64,000 nucleotides of DNA from Plumapathes pennacea (lineage: Eukaryota; Cnidaria; Anthozoa; Antipatharia; Myriopathidae): NCBI GenBank assembly GCA_964036295.1, contig OZ038462.1, positions 13,564,440 through 13,628,439 on the forward strand, given 5' to 3'. Positions 26,201 through 34,834 of the stretch are shown here, piece after piece. A program made the position numbers and the translations under genes. Numbering within the stretch: position 1 is the first letter of the stretch; each line of letters starts with the position of its first letter. The notes under the pieces are model-generated. The model made no database searches and was not told the DNA's origin. It was given only the letters and a program-made list of their open reading frames with translations.

Positions 26201-28741
26201 ACAGTCTGGTCTTCTACTGAGCCAATTTGTTACCCAAAAGGCAATTGAGCAACTTTATCTTGGATATGATATGGCCGTCATTTGTTTAATATACAATATC
26301 AAGTATTTTCAGCTTGCAGCTGGTGGCTGCATGGGCTGATTTATGTAAAAGCAAACAGGGTTGTAAGCTTGCCAAAACTGTTAGTATTACTTCAGCCTTC
26401 AAACATGCCAGCTGCTTTCAAGCCCCACAACTGTAGTTCAGAGCTTGATCATTTTGACTTTTGTCCACCACACCAGTTGCACAGCCCCACTCAATAAGCT
26501 ATAGGTAAATGTAACTATGAAATCCAAAATAATTCTTACCATGATGGGCAACTTCAGGGGAATTAATTTTTTCCAATAATATTTTTGAAGAAACTTCTTC
26601 TGGTATAGCCTCTCCTCTCAGAAGAATGTCTTGAGCCTTTAGACAGAGACAGAATGAGGAACCAGATTGTGTACATAAGGAATTATGCAGGAATGAAATA
26701 TTTACAAGACAAATGCTCTAACTTTTCTATGATATAAAGTAATTACCTTCAATCCAAGTTCAGTCTGCATCTCAATCGTTTGATTCACAACTTCTGTGCC
26801 ATGTATCAGTTCACATTTCCAGGCCCGTGCAAGCTTTCTAGCCAAAGTTGTCTTACCAGAGCCCTGGGAAAAAATATTGTAATACACTGTCAACTTTTAA
26901 GACAACAACAGTATAAGGTGGATATCTCTACATGCAGTCATTAGGTTTGCTGGTCCCAGCCAGCCAAAATTACATCATTTGTCTGTACATCTAAACTATC
27001 TAAAAGCCCGACAGCTCTTAAGATGGACGTTACCTAGACCAGCAGTATTTGTCTTAAAGAATGTTCACTGTACATGTACAATCATGTTTATTGTATATAG
27101 TGAAGTGTTTGTATCAGTATACACCACACAAGTGAATGAACTGCTTTTTGCACATTCTGGTTGACTCTTCTATCTCAGAACAGCTGCAAGTCAGAGTAAA
27201 TATTCACCTCCTGGCGGCTTTCAGTGAAACAGGCTCACATGAGAACCCAATTTTCGCCCATTTTTGTCAGAAAATAAAATAGCTATTTGGGAGGTGACTA
27301 TTAAAATTCTGTGGTATATACTATGAAAACTATAACTACTGTAGTCTATTTTTTGCCTCAGTGTGGATATAATTGTTTTAGTATATACCACACAAGTTTA
27401 ATAGCCAACTCCCAAATAGCTATTTTATTTCCGACAAAAGTGGGCAAAAATTGGGCTCGCATGCCATTTTGTTTTACCGGAAGCCGCCGGGAGGTGAATA
27501 GTACTTGATATTCTGAGATTGAGGAGCCAATCAGAGCGTGCAAAAAGCACTATCCACTTGTGTGGTATATACTAATGGTGGATATTTACCTTGCCAATAC
27601 TGCTTGGTAAATATATGTACCACAACACCACTATTCACTCCCACTTTGGCGAATAATTGATAAATTACTACAGTCATGGTCGAAATTGTCGAGAGGATTA
27701 CAAAATTTATACCCGGGCCAGTTCCCTGTCGTTCAATGTTGGGAGACTGTAGCACTGTTCGTTCGTATGTACAAGTAGCCATGCAACATTAAATAATGGG
27801 GAGAAGCTGAACCAAAGAATATCTGCCCCTTATCCTGCAGGCTGTACGGATGAAAATTGCAGTGCTCCAATAATGTGCACACAAAGCGTCCCATGCAACG
27901 ACTTTTTGACTATGCAGATGTAGCAGCTATAGTTATATAATTTGTTTAATATTACTTTAAGTTTAAAATTATATGTAAACATACTTGTTAAAAATATAAA
28001 CTGTGTGAAGTACGTACAGTATATCTATGTGAAAAGCAGACGTGTCAAATCGGCGAAGAACACTTCCATTGATAACTAAATCAGACAGCTGGATCAAGCC
28101 AATTAATATTATAACTGGCGCGCTTGGAGAAAAAAGTACACGTTTACTGAATGTACGCAATATTTAACTTACCGGTTTACCAAGGACCAAGAAACAAGTG
28201 GGCTTGGAGTTTAGGAAGTTTCTTTCAGCCTAAACAAGAACAGCACATATTACAAAGTGATATGCAGGCCAAGTAGGCCCATGATCAGTTTAGCACATGT
28301 CTTGCTGTTCTAAAGGTGCCCCTTTCGTCAAAAAGAGCAGTCTTTCTAGAAATTTTACACAAATTCCCTTTATAAATTTGAAACAATCATCACGTTCCGT
28401 GAGAACGCACTTATTTGGGTTCAAGACCTGCCACAGACTTCATGAAGCTTCGTCATGTGGAGGCCATTTATTTAATTACAGGACTTGCGGTCAAGACGAA
28501 GACACCACAAACGCGTTCTGATTTCTAATGTACCACATTTTGTTTTTAATTTCAACAGAAACAATAACTATGAGGTCTCTAGCTACGAATTCCATCATCG
28601 AACTATCAACGATGTCGAGCCACAAAATTACGGTACCCAACAAAAGAACTGCAATAATGTACGATCGAGCCTTACTTTGTCTTCGTTGAAGGAATCCATT
28701 TTCGAGTCCTTCGGTACGGACACTGTATGTTCTTCAGCCAT
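236..28741 (-). CDS. AK9: Adenylate kinase 9 (AK9), complete, 29 exons
   Basis: Exons in transcript order: 28741-28676, 28229-28173, 26863-26747, 26636-26540, 26055-25943, 23643-23449, 23040-22912, 22589-22515, 21966-21722, 21219-21039, 20267-20111, 19482-19220, 15162-15020, 13613-13456, 12904-12338, 11539-11229, 10845-10629, 10097-9896, 9337-9118, 8776-8492, 7985-7767, 7400-7187, 6301-6100, 5685-5539, 5212-4995, 3312-2946, 2312-2214, 1235-1018, 447-236. All junctions are GT-AG; the sum is 5694 nt (1897 aa plus TGA), close to human AK9 (about 1.9 k aa). Four nucleoside mono/diphosphate kinase domains have Walker A loops near residues 39-47, 405-413, 968-975 and 1402-1410, each followed by a DGFPR-like motif (DGFPS 117, DNFPI 620, EGFPR 1105, DGFPL 1482). 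Very acidic linkers separate them (e.g. 871-889). The C-terminus carries the family's ending (FDHKL, LALRGMEP). The ATG at 28741 has a good context (GACATGG) and is the first in-frame Met. AK9 phosphorylates nucleoside mono/diphosphates and is linked to cilia and sperm flagella in vertebrates. Exon choice rests on recalled similarity to human AK9. Confidence 0.93.
1290..2066. mobile_element. Inverted-repeat element in AK9 intron 27
   Basis: Long inverted ends: left part (AATACGCTTAGCAACCGCTGACC, GACGCAACAAATGCTCGCG, ACTCGTTAGTCATGATC) mirrors 1905-2066 (GAGTACGCGAACATTTGTTG, ATTCCTTATATGG-like, GCTAAGCGCATTATTATA in inverse sense). Partly duplicated on the left. The middle has a short frame (AVRDWMAAYSKNGEI, RWFDESNTIEWYMHY) of unknown origin, perhaps transposon-derived. 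Confidence 0.6.
2068..2158. repeat. (ATT)n microsatellite
   Basis: About 30 uninterrupted ATT units directly beyond the element at 1290-2066. Confidence 0.98.
2745..2935. repeat. Dispersed repeat R4 next to AK9 exon 26
   Basis: CCAGGGTGGCAAAA...GGTGGCAAAACGGGGCAACAT...GTGTCCTCGTTTTGCCGGGC is also found at 21480-21595. The repeat ends about 10 bp from the splice donor at 2946. Confidence 0.75.
3313..4994. other. AK9 intron 25, no gene seen
   Basis: 1.7 kb. AT-rich, with a 105-codon plus-strand frame at 3961 that has no recognisable motif. The segment near 4825-4915 (CAAGGTTTTCGGCAAAGGAG) resembles 22070-22185, so it is a repeat. Nothing else supportable. Confidence 0.5.
7073..7134. mobile_element. 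62-bp mariner-like MITE, TA-flanked
   Basis: Ends CAGTAAAACCTGTATTAAGC and the near inverse (ACAGGTTTGACTG) enclose about 20 bp; TA at 7071-7072 and 7135-7136. Essentially a pair of inverted repeats. It is in AK9 intron 22; a related sequence (taagcggccacc) lies near 60003. Confidence 0.8.
8905..8956. repeat. (AAC)n microsatellite
   Basis: About 13 near-perfect AAC units in AK9 intron 19. Confidence 0.95.
10131..10275. repeat. Dispersed repeat R5 (AACCC..CACTCC..AAGGGTGATCAACTTC family)
   Basis: Shared, with decay, by about 19925-20100, 30857-31035, 40238-40440 (inverted) and 56665-56850. Common strings: AAGGGTGATCAACTTCAA, CAGTAAGGAGAA, TTTGATACCTTGCT, ACTATCAATTCTCACTA. Probably a MITE with ends like AACCCTTTCACTCC. 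Confidence 0.6.
12022..12275. mobile_element. TA-flanked MITE, TACAATC family, in AK9 intron 15
   Basis: 254 bp. CAATCTTGGCCAAAAGTCG at the left is inverted as ACTTTTGGCCAGGATTG at the right; TA flanks at 12020-12021 and 12276-12277. The interior carries cccgcccccctcccccattg and its mirror tggggggagggggga. Confidence 0.85.
13164..13185. repeat. Poly-T tract
   Basis: 22 consecutive T in AK9 intron 14, on the plus strand. Confidence 0.95.
13926..13954. repeat. (ATTG)n microsatellite
   Basis: Seven tetranucleotide units in AK9 intron 13. Confidence 0.95.
14525..14660 (-). repeat. Related mariner-like MITE remnant
   Basis: Contains GTCTCGACTTAACGAGAAAT, TTTCTACCAAGCTCATTTCC and GTTCGAGATAGCGGGGTTGC, shared with 31293-31452; ends eroded. 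Confidence 0.6.
14655..15010. repeat. MITE-like element with CCTATTTCAGAC minisatellite
   Basis: Ends are CACTCCCGGGGGGTGTAC and CCTCCCGGGGGTTGTAC in inverse sense; the interior repeats (ta)CCCTATTTCAGAC at least five times. The right end stops 10 bp from the splice donor of AK9 exon 13 (15020). Confidence 0.6.
15718..15855. repeat. Palindrome with gcgcttcgcg tip
   Basis: Arm ACACGGC-GCGAAGATATG, ATTTTATTTTC, GTGGTAAAAACAATATTTTA is inverted around gagcgcttcgcgagtg. The flanking segment GGAGCCAATCAGAGCG also occurs at 27510-27540. Confidence 0.85.
16067..16246. repeat. 180-bp palindrome
   Basis: ACAATAAACTACTTTTGGC, GGAAATATGCAC and ATTATCTGTTCC are mirrored on the other side; tip cgacagcgaagctcgag. 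The outer arm (AATAAACAACTTTTGGCGAG) recurs singly at 41886-41906. Confidence 0.85.
16341..16985. mobile_element. Inverted-end element, ~645 bp
   Basis: TTTATGGTTCACGGCC at the left is mirrored as GGCCGTGAACCATAAAATT at the right; both arms extend to TGACGTCATG/CATGACGTCA-like sequence. No transposase. Confidence 0.6.
17179..17240. repeat. (AT)n microsatellite
   Basis: About 31 perfect AT units. Confidence 0.98.
17312..18723 (+). mobile_element. Helitron-like element, copy A, in AK9 intron 12
   Basis: 1412 bp, beginning TCCCCGAGCGAAGCG and ending CTAG followed by T (18720-18723, T at 18724). About 13 bases before CTAG is a short stem (GCAGA/TCTGC around ggcagagcgagggggtatctgc). A second copy at 56982-58323 is similar throughout and shares both ends, which defines the boundaries. 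Helitrons have 5' TC, 3' CTRR with a nearby hairpin and no target duplication; this fits, but no Rep/helicase is present. Confidence 0.55.
17585..17803 (+). pseudogene. Arg/Glu-rich repeat ORF of Helitron-like copy A (broken)
   Basis: Starts MNLKTGKLETERSREARLQK and continues with REQARARARRNRD, IRLEKR. Compared with copy B the frame is disrupted after about 57 residues (QRIMNGSVPKKRL against QHHERKRAEEDQ), although the downstream RELQTP.CVKLR part survives in another frame at 17800. It resembles STPR-like arginine-rich repeats that precede helicase ORFs in some Helitrons. Confidence 0.45.
20320..20662. repeat. MITE-like element with CCCTATTCAAGAC/CCCTATCCAAGAC units
   Basis: Same style as 14655-15010: repeated ACCCTATTCAAGA-like units, a right end of CACCCTCAGGGGGTAGTATA. 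Located in AK9 intron 10. Confidence 0.55.
21480..21595. repeat. Dispersed repeat R4, second copy
   Basis: Shorter copy of 2745-2935 with GGGTGGCAAAACG, GCGGGGCAACATTTGG and GTCCTCGTTTTGCCGGGC, in AK9 intron 9. Confidence 0.75.
23745..25235 (+). mobile_element. THAP-type DNA transposon fossil in AK9 intron 5
   Basis: Roughly inverted G/C-rich ends (cccccgggggtgagggggag at 23745, ccccttccccccagggtc at 25215) with subterminal arrays of CCTTTCATATACC-like units on both sides. Inside are a broken THAP domain and a partial transposase-like frame (listed separately). Probably Kolobok-like, from recall of THAP proteins with the same C-terminal region in fish and cnidarians. Confidence 0.6.
24140..25088 (+). 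pseudogene. Degenerate THAP-domain transposase-like gene
   Basis: About 24180-24350, in shifting frames, shows THAP pieces: SYHRIPKNKALEKRWIARLR, RRDNLPPLEHC, CSKH and the typical end RLKREAVPSL. From 24375 a 237-codon open frame ends at 25088; its part after about residue 60 (DVWHVSKWVVKKLR, DLNPWIRSVSNHFWRCSAT, ERDGCTHVYSHSQPTLT, LKDMKRLTELCHIGQLEAYD, MFKYCPKCEHCTR) resembles the C-terminal region of THAP-type transposase proteins in cnidarians and fish. Frameshifts in the THAP part indicate a dead copy; introns could account for some but not all breaks. It is on the strand opposite to AK9, within intron 5. Confidence 0.6.
27190..27660. repeat. Inverted-repeat element in AK9 intron 2
   Basis: AAATAGCTATTTGGGAGGTG near 27275 is mirrored at 27405-27430, and GGCGGCTTTC...GAGAACCCAATTTTCGCCCA is mirrored near 27440-27490. 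The right end continues into the sequence shared with 15625-15710 (ATAGTACTTGATATTC, GGAGCCAATCAGAGCG). Confidence 0.7.
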
Positions 28742-29843
28742 GTCTGAGACGTGGTTTGGCGTTATTTCTGGAGTTATTATACGCCTTCTGTTGCGGCACA
28801 GCAGATTCAACTCCGGCCAACTTGAGCACGAACGTAACTTAGCAACTCGATTGTTTACAGAACTCTAGTGCCCAGGGTCCCGTCTGTCCAATAACTCGCG
28901 TTTGCCTGGGGATGGAATTTTTTACTCGCGGTTCCTGTAGGAGTACGAACGAGACAGCGTCTGAAAGAAGAATTTCATTATTTAGATTAGATTTATTAGT
29001 ATAGTGTAATACTGTTTTTAGGAGTAACCCATTAAAGCATTTTAAGCATAAAGCATACCAAAGAAAATTAAAAACTGAACTTTGTAAAGAAACAAAACTG
29101 AGGGCTGAGGCCGCCGAATGACACCGCGGGAATACGTTTTACGGCCGTGCACGGCCGCGGCGATCACTTTCTAATAGTTAAGAAATATATAACGCGTTCC
29201 GTGTCATATAACCTCATCTAAACAGGCGGGAAGTTGGGGGAACTTACAATTAATAGTTCAGTTTAGTCTAGTATTAAATTCTTCATACACACACTAAATA
29301 AATACAAAATAATGAAGTGTAATGATGACAGGAGAAAAAAAAAACAGGACTTGCGTCCCAATTAATATCTAACTTCTAACGGAACATAGAGATAGAAATA
29401 TACGTATTTCCACGGCCGCGCATGTGCACACTAAGGGCACGTTCGATTGGGTCTATTCTTGTTGATCAGTAAAATTATTTGGTTTGGAGCTGATTTAGGT
29501 AGAAATGCATCAGGAGCTGTTGGAAACGCCAGTTTGAAGGTTTTTAAACCGATTTCGAACAAAGTTATTCCCGCAATAAGCAACACTTTGGGTCATTTTA
29601 GCTATTTTTATTCTAGAATTGGCTCACTAGAGTCACAACATGACGTGTGCCGCGTGGTAGTTTGTTGATTTATGAGATGGCCGTGAGGACGAGGTTGCCT
29701 TTTTCTTCGCGTGTGCCTGCGATACTACTGCACAGCAAGTCCTTGTGATCAGCTAATTAATTCTAATTTATACCGTCATCAAGAGCGCGCGAAAAATGCT
29801 GGCAAAATCTATATTAAAAGTGGAACACAACGATTAACGCAAA
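28742..29843. promoter_or_regulatory. Head-to-head intergenic region between AK9 and the CXorf65-like gene
   Basis: About 1.1 kb separates the two start codons. The AK9-proximal 120 bp holds the X-box/forkhead pair. The rest is AT-rich; around 29110-29170 there is a GC-rich palindromic patch (ccgtgcacggccgcgg) that resembles parts of repeats near 32050 and 5340. No coding sequence is visible. Confidence 0.55.
28834..28858 (-). promoter_or_regulatory. Candidate RFX X-box plus forkhead site upstream of AK9
   Basis: At 28834-28846 the plus strand reads GTAACTTAGCAAC. This matches the X-box GTNRCC(N)RGYAAC at 11 of 12 core positions with a 1-nt spacer. Five bases further, 28851-28858 reads TTGTTTAC, the reverse complement of the forkhead core GTAAACAA. 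Both lie 93-117 bp upstream of the AK9 start codon. RFX and FOXJ1 are the master regulators of motile-cilium genes, and AK9 is a ciliary kinase in vertebrates. The motifs are read directly; the function is inferred. Confidence 0.5.
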
Positions 29844-32800
29844 ATGTTCATTACTGTTAGATTTGGAAGTAAGCCACGTCTCAGTTTGGTTGTGTTTGAA
29901 TCAAACATGTGTAAGTTTATAGCTGTCCATAATGTTGCTTGCAGATGACGAGAGCGCTCTGTTCAATTTGCTGTGCCGCACAAAAGTTCTATACGAAAAC
30001 ATCAAACTTCGTTGCAAATGCAAAACAGAGGGTAAGTCAAAGGCTCCAGGTTTGTAAAATTCAAAACCTTAACTCCTGTGATATTACTGGAACACGCTGT
30101 ATTTTGTTACAATTTGATTTGATCTTCCAGTTATAAAAGATAGACCCTTTGCAGGATCTGCTGACTTTAGTAATATTCCTGAACTTCAAAATGCTACCAA
30201 AATTCGACCTATAAACGCCTGAAGTTTTGCATTTCTACATATTTCTTCATACTCTTTCCATTTCTGGCACTAAAAGAAGCCTGAAGTGACGAAGTTTTAG
30301 TCACGTGGTAGTTTTGGTTATGTGACCAGATCCTGCAAAGGACTAGGTTTTTACGGAACTTTTTTGACGTTAGAGTCAGACAAGCAACCCCAAACTTACA
30401 CTTGAAGACTTTCCAAATTTGTACCACTGCTATCGGCCGATAAAGAGACACATCTTGACTGTTAGATATTTGAAGCAAAAACAACTGATTTTTTTTAGAG
30501 TGCAATGAGAACTTCCTAACCCCGTTAGAAAGGGGTATGCTTTGACAATATCTATGCTCGCAGTTGTTTCCACTGGGAAAAGTACACTACCGTGACATGC
30601 ACCACGGATACAAAGCAACGACCAGAATCTTCAAACTAAAAAATGGTGTCCGCATTTGAGACAGACCACTTTAAACATTTTTTTTTTTTCCTTCAGACGT
30701 TGTTGACCTTGCCGAAGAGAGTACAGGAATGCTAAAGGTAATCTCTGAGCGACCCACGCACCAATATGCCAACAACTATCTTCCAAACAGAGGAACATTT
30801 GTCCTTGTAAAGGTCTTGCACAGTAAGTACCGGTATGTTTGATGGCGGGTATATTGTTTAACCCTGACTCCTAAGGGTGATCAACTTCAAATTTCTCTTT
30901 CAGTTTTGGCAACACAAATATATTATACAGTAAGGAGAACTTGGTTTTTGATACCTTGCTTAGATAATAGATGGTTAAACTATCAATTCTCACTAAATCA
31001 CTCATACATTTTAGGAGAATTTGTATTTTGAGCTCAGGGCCCGGTTGTTCGAAAGTCGATTAATCCAGGATTAACGAAATTCTTTCTCTCGCCTCTCTGC
31101 CAATAAACAGCAAGGTTTTGTTCGAAGGTGGATTAAAAAGCTTGTTCCAGCTGAAGACGTATCAAGGAAGTCGTTGCAGGACAAAACTTTCACATTTTGA
31201 GGCTTATAAATGACAAGAAAGTTTAGACCTAATCCAGGATTAGCCTAATCGTGCTTTGAAAAACTTAGCCCAGGAGTGAAAGGCTTAATCTACAGTAGAA
31301 CCCCGCTATCTCAAACTGTCAAGGGAAGCAAGAAATAGTGCGAGACTTGGGTCTAACAAGCGAAGTTTCTACCAAGCTCATTTCCAAGGGGAATCGGAGT
31401 CTGTTCAAGATGAGTAGGGAGTTCGAGATAACGGTCACCGAGAGTTCTACTGTATTTAAACATTTTCTCAAAAGGACGGGAGGATCTAATAACGTCAACT
31501 AAAATTAGTCTCAACCTCCTTTTCCGAGACCCAGGGCAGATCCTGGGTCTCTGAGGATATGCGCCTTTCGACATAGGGTGAGGAACCTCCGCTGCATTCA
31601 GTTTTTCATTTTTTTTTTTTTTTTTTCGGGAAAGCCTACTATTTAATTAGTTGCTCACTAAATCTTCGGAGTAATTTTAGTGATTATTTCATCAAATCAG
31701 GTCATAACAAACTGAAACTATTTTAAGAATTTACGAGAGCCCCCCCCCCCCCCCCCCCCCCCCGCCAGAACCCTTTAAGGGCCATAAGTCCCAAAATAGA
31801 TAGGTGGTTGTGGTGGGCGGGGGTCTGGTGTATAACTTCAAGTATGTCTGTGGGTTAATGCCTGCACTATGACACATGTATCATTCACTGCCTTTCACAG
31901 AAAAGACTGATGAATTGACAGGCAAACAGCTCAAGTCATTTGAGCCCCTGTTAGTGGACGCAAACCCAGAATTTCTCGGTAAGTTAAAACTTCTCTATAT
32001 GATAATACGCTCAGCAACCGCTGGCCCGGCTCATGTGTTTGTGTGTGCGTGCGTGGACACCACGGAAATATGTTTTTCGGTCGTGCGGTCACTTTGCTTT
32101 TGAGTCAGTGGTTATTCACAAAACCGTGGATTCAAGTGCAGATTTTGTAGTTAAATGTATTGCTCGTAAAATCTCAGGACTTAACCAAGAAACTCAATTC
32201 TAGGACTCGATACTCAACTGCTAATTAGTTCAAGGCATATTCTATAACAGAAGTTGTGCACAAGAAAAAACGAGGCTTGCACACCATGTGAAATTTTAAC
32301 TCGAATTATGAGAAGTTATAGATAGCCATGGCGACAAACGCTGACCAACGGAAGTGAAGTCAAGGTGTTTTCTTCTTCCTTGACGTCTTCTAGTACATGG
32401 TACGCTGTGAACTACAGTTTGTGCTGTACAAATCCAGGCACATTTTGTACCTCAGCGACTGCGAAGCTGTTCTCTAAACATTACAAGCTGGTTAATTTAA
32501 GAGACTTGTACGACGAGGATGGATTACCTGCGTCGTCTAAGTTTTTCTCATCTCGTCAGCGAAGCGAGCACGTCTACATGACACCATTTGGGCTCTTGTT
32601 GAGTATTCTTCGGTTGCGAAACACTGAAGAATGCCCCTTCATCCGGACGGAACTTTTCCAAAAAGCGATTACAGAGTTCAATTTCAGAGGCTTCGACTCA
32701 AACTGACTTTTACGACACGAAAACGATTATTATTGTCGTACGAAGGTCATGCCGACAGTCGCACGCAAAAATCGGGAATTCATATGCGGTTATGTGTACG

Positions 32801-34294
32801 AAAAATGTCAACACGCAAAACAAATTGAAAATCGAAAAAGCCGTAACTGCATGAGGCCGAACAAATACTAACCGGACTCAAAACTGACGTCCTAAGGGTG
32901 TCTAAGTGGTGCGCCGTAATGATCTTTTATTTAGAAACACTCCGGCGTCCCGTGCGTAAATCTGTCAACAACGTCTTCGCCTAAAAACTTGCTGCCTTTG
33001 GAAGTGGTCATTTCAGATGACCACTCCCGCGGTAACCAAGGCTTGCGGCTCCTCATGGTCGCGTGCGTGCGTGTGTGTAACGCTCTTCATTCCTTCTCAT
33101 TGATTGCCTTGGTTTTGCGTTTGCTACGCTTACCGATTGGTTCTAACAACTTTAGCAACATTCTTGGCCAATCAAGAGCAAAAGCTGCAAGACGGCAAGT
33201 CGCGATGGCGCGTTTTCGCACTCCTGATTGGCTCGTAAAACCAATCGCAAAATTTACTTGGTTCTGGTGTTGGTTTTGCTCGGACTTCTAATTGGTCTGA
33301 TGTGTTTTTGCTGGCCTCATTGATTGGCTCTGTGATTGCTTTGGTTTTGGTTTTCGACAGTCATCCGAAAATTAAACCGGTAATAAGATAATTGGTGGTT
33401 TTGGACTTCTGACGCAACAAATGCTCGCGTACTCGTGAGTCATCATGACGTCACAGGCCTCCTCATTCCCAATATATCACAGGCGGCCCAAGCTTGATGA
33501 CGAAATGTTGCACAACTCAAGATTATAAGGAAATGTATGGGATTTTTACCGATCCCGAAAAATCATAGAATTTGATAATGAAACTCAAACTAAACGTTCG
33601 CTACCCGTTAGTAGTTGTCTCCTGTGCCCCTTGTATTAATTTAGAGCCGCTGCGGCCAGTATTAGTTGTAGAAATTCCCGCGTTCGAGATGCTCGAAATG
33701 GAATTCAAAAAGGAAAAGAGAAAGACAGAAAAAAAAAATTAGGAAAAAAAAAAAAGATCCGATCACCGTATTTTACGGGGATCCAGCTCATAATAAAAAT
33801 AGGCACCTGAGAGGTGCATGTGTCTACTGCATTTCCTTTTCGTGTCTACTGCGCATGCGCAGCAGATAAATTTTATAATCTAAAACTGTGTTAACTTATC
33901 GATACAAAATCGAAATAATCTATAACGGCGCTTCGGAACTGCTCGTAGACGTACGCTAAGCATGAACCAATTCTAAAGTATGTGAGAATTTTCCAAGTCT
34001 TTATAGTGTACCCAGGTGAATGCCGATTCAGCTATCCATTCTTTCGTACATTTCCCCTTAAAGGGTTTGGAGAATCTGTACTGTAAGCTCATGACTTTCT
34101 TTCTTACAGCCAAACTGTACAACAGGAAAAATAACCCAGACGCTGGAGCTCCAGGACAAAAGTATTCGTCCACAATAAAGCCACACCCATCTACAACGCG
34201 ACGAATGACCAAACCAAGGTCTCCTGCTGTCAGCTCCTCTAGGTCCAGAAGCGCTTCACGTAATACTATCCAAGTGAACAAACAAGGACAGTGA
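29844..34294 (+). CDS. CXorf65/C22orf15-like small protein, 5 exons
   Basis: Exons 29844-29868, 29945-30031, 30697-30822, 31901-31978 and 34110-34294 join in frame (501 nt, 166 aa plus TGA) with GT-AG boundaries. The first exon encodes only MFITVRFG plus one base. The N-terminal ~100 residues (MFITVRFG, LFNLLCR, IKLRCKCK, DVVDLAEESTG, NYLPNRGTFVLVKVL, YNRK) match the ubiquitin-like fold family of human CXorf65 and C22orf15 (MFI-start, then a polar cysteine/leucine segment, then a tyrosine/valine beta strand and a PELAEEL-like helix). The C-terminal ~45 residues are a low-complexity basic tail rich in Ser, Arg and Pro (RSPAVSSSRSRSASR). Function is unknown in any animal. It is divergent from AK9 and convergent with SAP18. 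The small first exon and family match are from recalled similarity, so the start is likely but should be checked with RNA data. Confidence 0.75.
30857..31035. repeat. Dispersed repeat R5, copy in CXorf65-like intron 3
   Basis: Fullest copy of the family at 10131-10275, ending TTTGTATTTTGAGCTCAGG. Confidence 0.65.
31293..31452. mobile_element. 160-bp mariner-like MITE, TA-flanked
   Basis: CAGTAGAAC at the left, GTTCTACTG at the right, TA on both sides (31291-31292, 31453-31454). Interior motifs TTTCTACCAAGCTCATTTCC and CGAGATA also occur in the related copies at about 14525-14660 and 25640-25885. It lies in intron 3 of the CXorf65-like gene. Confidence 0.8.
31740..31763. repeat. 24-nt C homopolymer
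   Basis: Uninterrupted C run in intron 3 of the CXorf65-like gene. Confidence 0.95.
31979..34109. other. Last intron of the CXorf65-like gene, repeat-filled
   Basis: This 2.1-kb intron holds a repeat related to the one at 1290-2066: its left-end sequence (ATAATACGCTCAGCAACCG) is near 31999 and its right-end motif (GACGCAACAAATGCTCGCG) near 33409. It also holds a dispersed repeat at 33480-33692. An open frame at 32365-32703 (113 codons) has no recognisable domain and no supporting context, so it is not called a gene. Confidence 0.5.
33480..33692 (+). repeat. Dispersed repeat R3, copy 1
   Basis: Matches 60238-60440 in inverse sense; it adjoins a sequence (CTCGAAATGGAATTC) also found, inverted, at 1620-1640, tying it to the repeat at 1290-2066. 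Confidence 0.75.
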
Positions 34295-34518
34295 ATGAAG
34301 AGACTGAGTACAGTGAGGAGAATTGACAGCTCTGAGACACATACTCACATATCAACACACAAATGACAACAAATAAGTCCTTACTGTTGGTAGCATGTAA
34401 GTTGTAAAATTTCAAAGCTGAACGATGTCTATAAAGTCATGTCTATAAAAACAGGTCTATTAAGTAATCCTACTTCAAGTAAAATACTTTGACTCAAAGA
34501 AGAACGTATGCCACTTCT

Positions 34519-34524
34519 TTTATT
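34519..34524 (-). terminator. Candidate SAP18 polyadenylation signal
   Basis: AATAAA on the minus strand about 310 bp past the SAP18 stop codon. It is the closest canonical hexamer in that direction. Confidence 0.4.
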
Positions 34525-34770
34525 CACTTCAATGTCACATACATAGGGCAAATTCTACCAACCATTCAAGAAGAAAATGTAAGAATGATATGGTGAGACC
34601 AGCTTTTACATAGTTCATCAAACTATGTGATCTAATGAAAGAAAAAACTTAATTGAATCCTCTGGGAAAAGGTTAACAGATAAAAGCACATTAGAAAACA
34701 AAAAGACAGAATAAACAACACACTGTGACATTATTACTGTATCCGTGTTAATAACTACTGTTCTTGAAAG

Positions 34771-34809
<39 letters not shown>
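34771..34809. repeat. (CAA)n microsatellite
   Basis: Thirteen uninterrupted trinucleotide units, 26 bp beyond the SAP18 stop codon, within its probable 3' UTR. Confidence 0.95.
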
Positions 34810-34834
34810 TGGTATGAACAAAGCACTGAATTGC

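Larger units (their letters stand above)
34295..34834. other. Convergent 3' flanks of CXorf65-like gene and SAP18
   Basis: Tail-to-tail gap of 540 bp. Candidate polyadenylation signals are AATAAA on plus at 34710-34715 and AATAAA on minus at 34524-34519, so the two 3' UTRs may overlap. A (CAA)n tract occupies 34771-34809. No coding sequence seen. Confidence 0.4.

Noticed and set aside
29694..29699. GTTGCC half X-box upstream of the CXorf65-like gene
   Set aside because: No second half-site within the allowed spacing; a hexamer alone is expected by chance.
32365..32706. 113-codon frame
   Set aside because: Intronic, in repeat-rich sequence, no conserved motif or splice partners.
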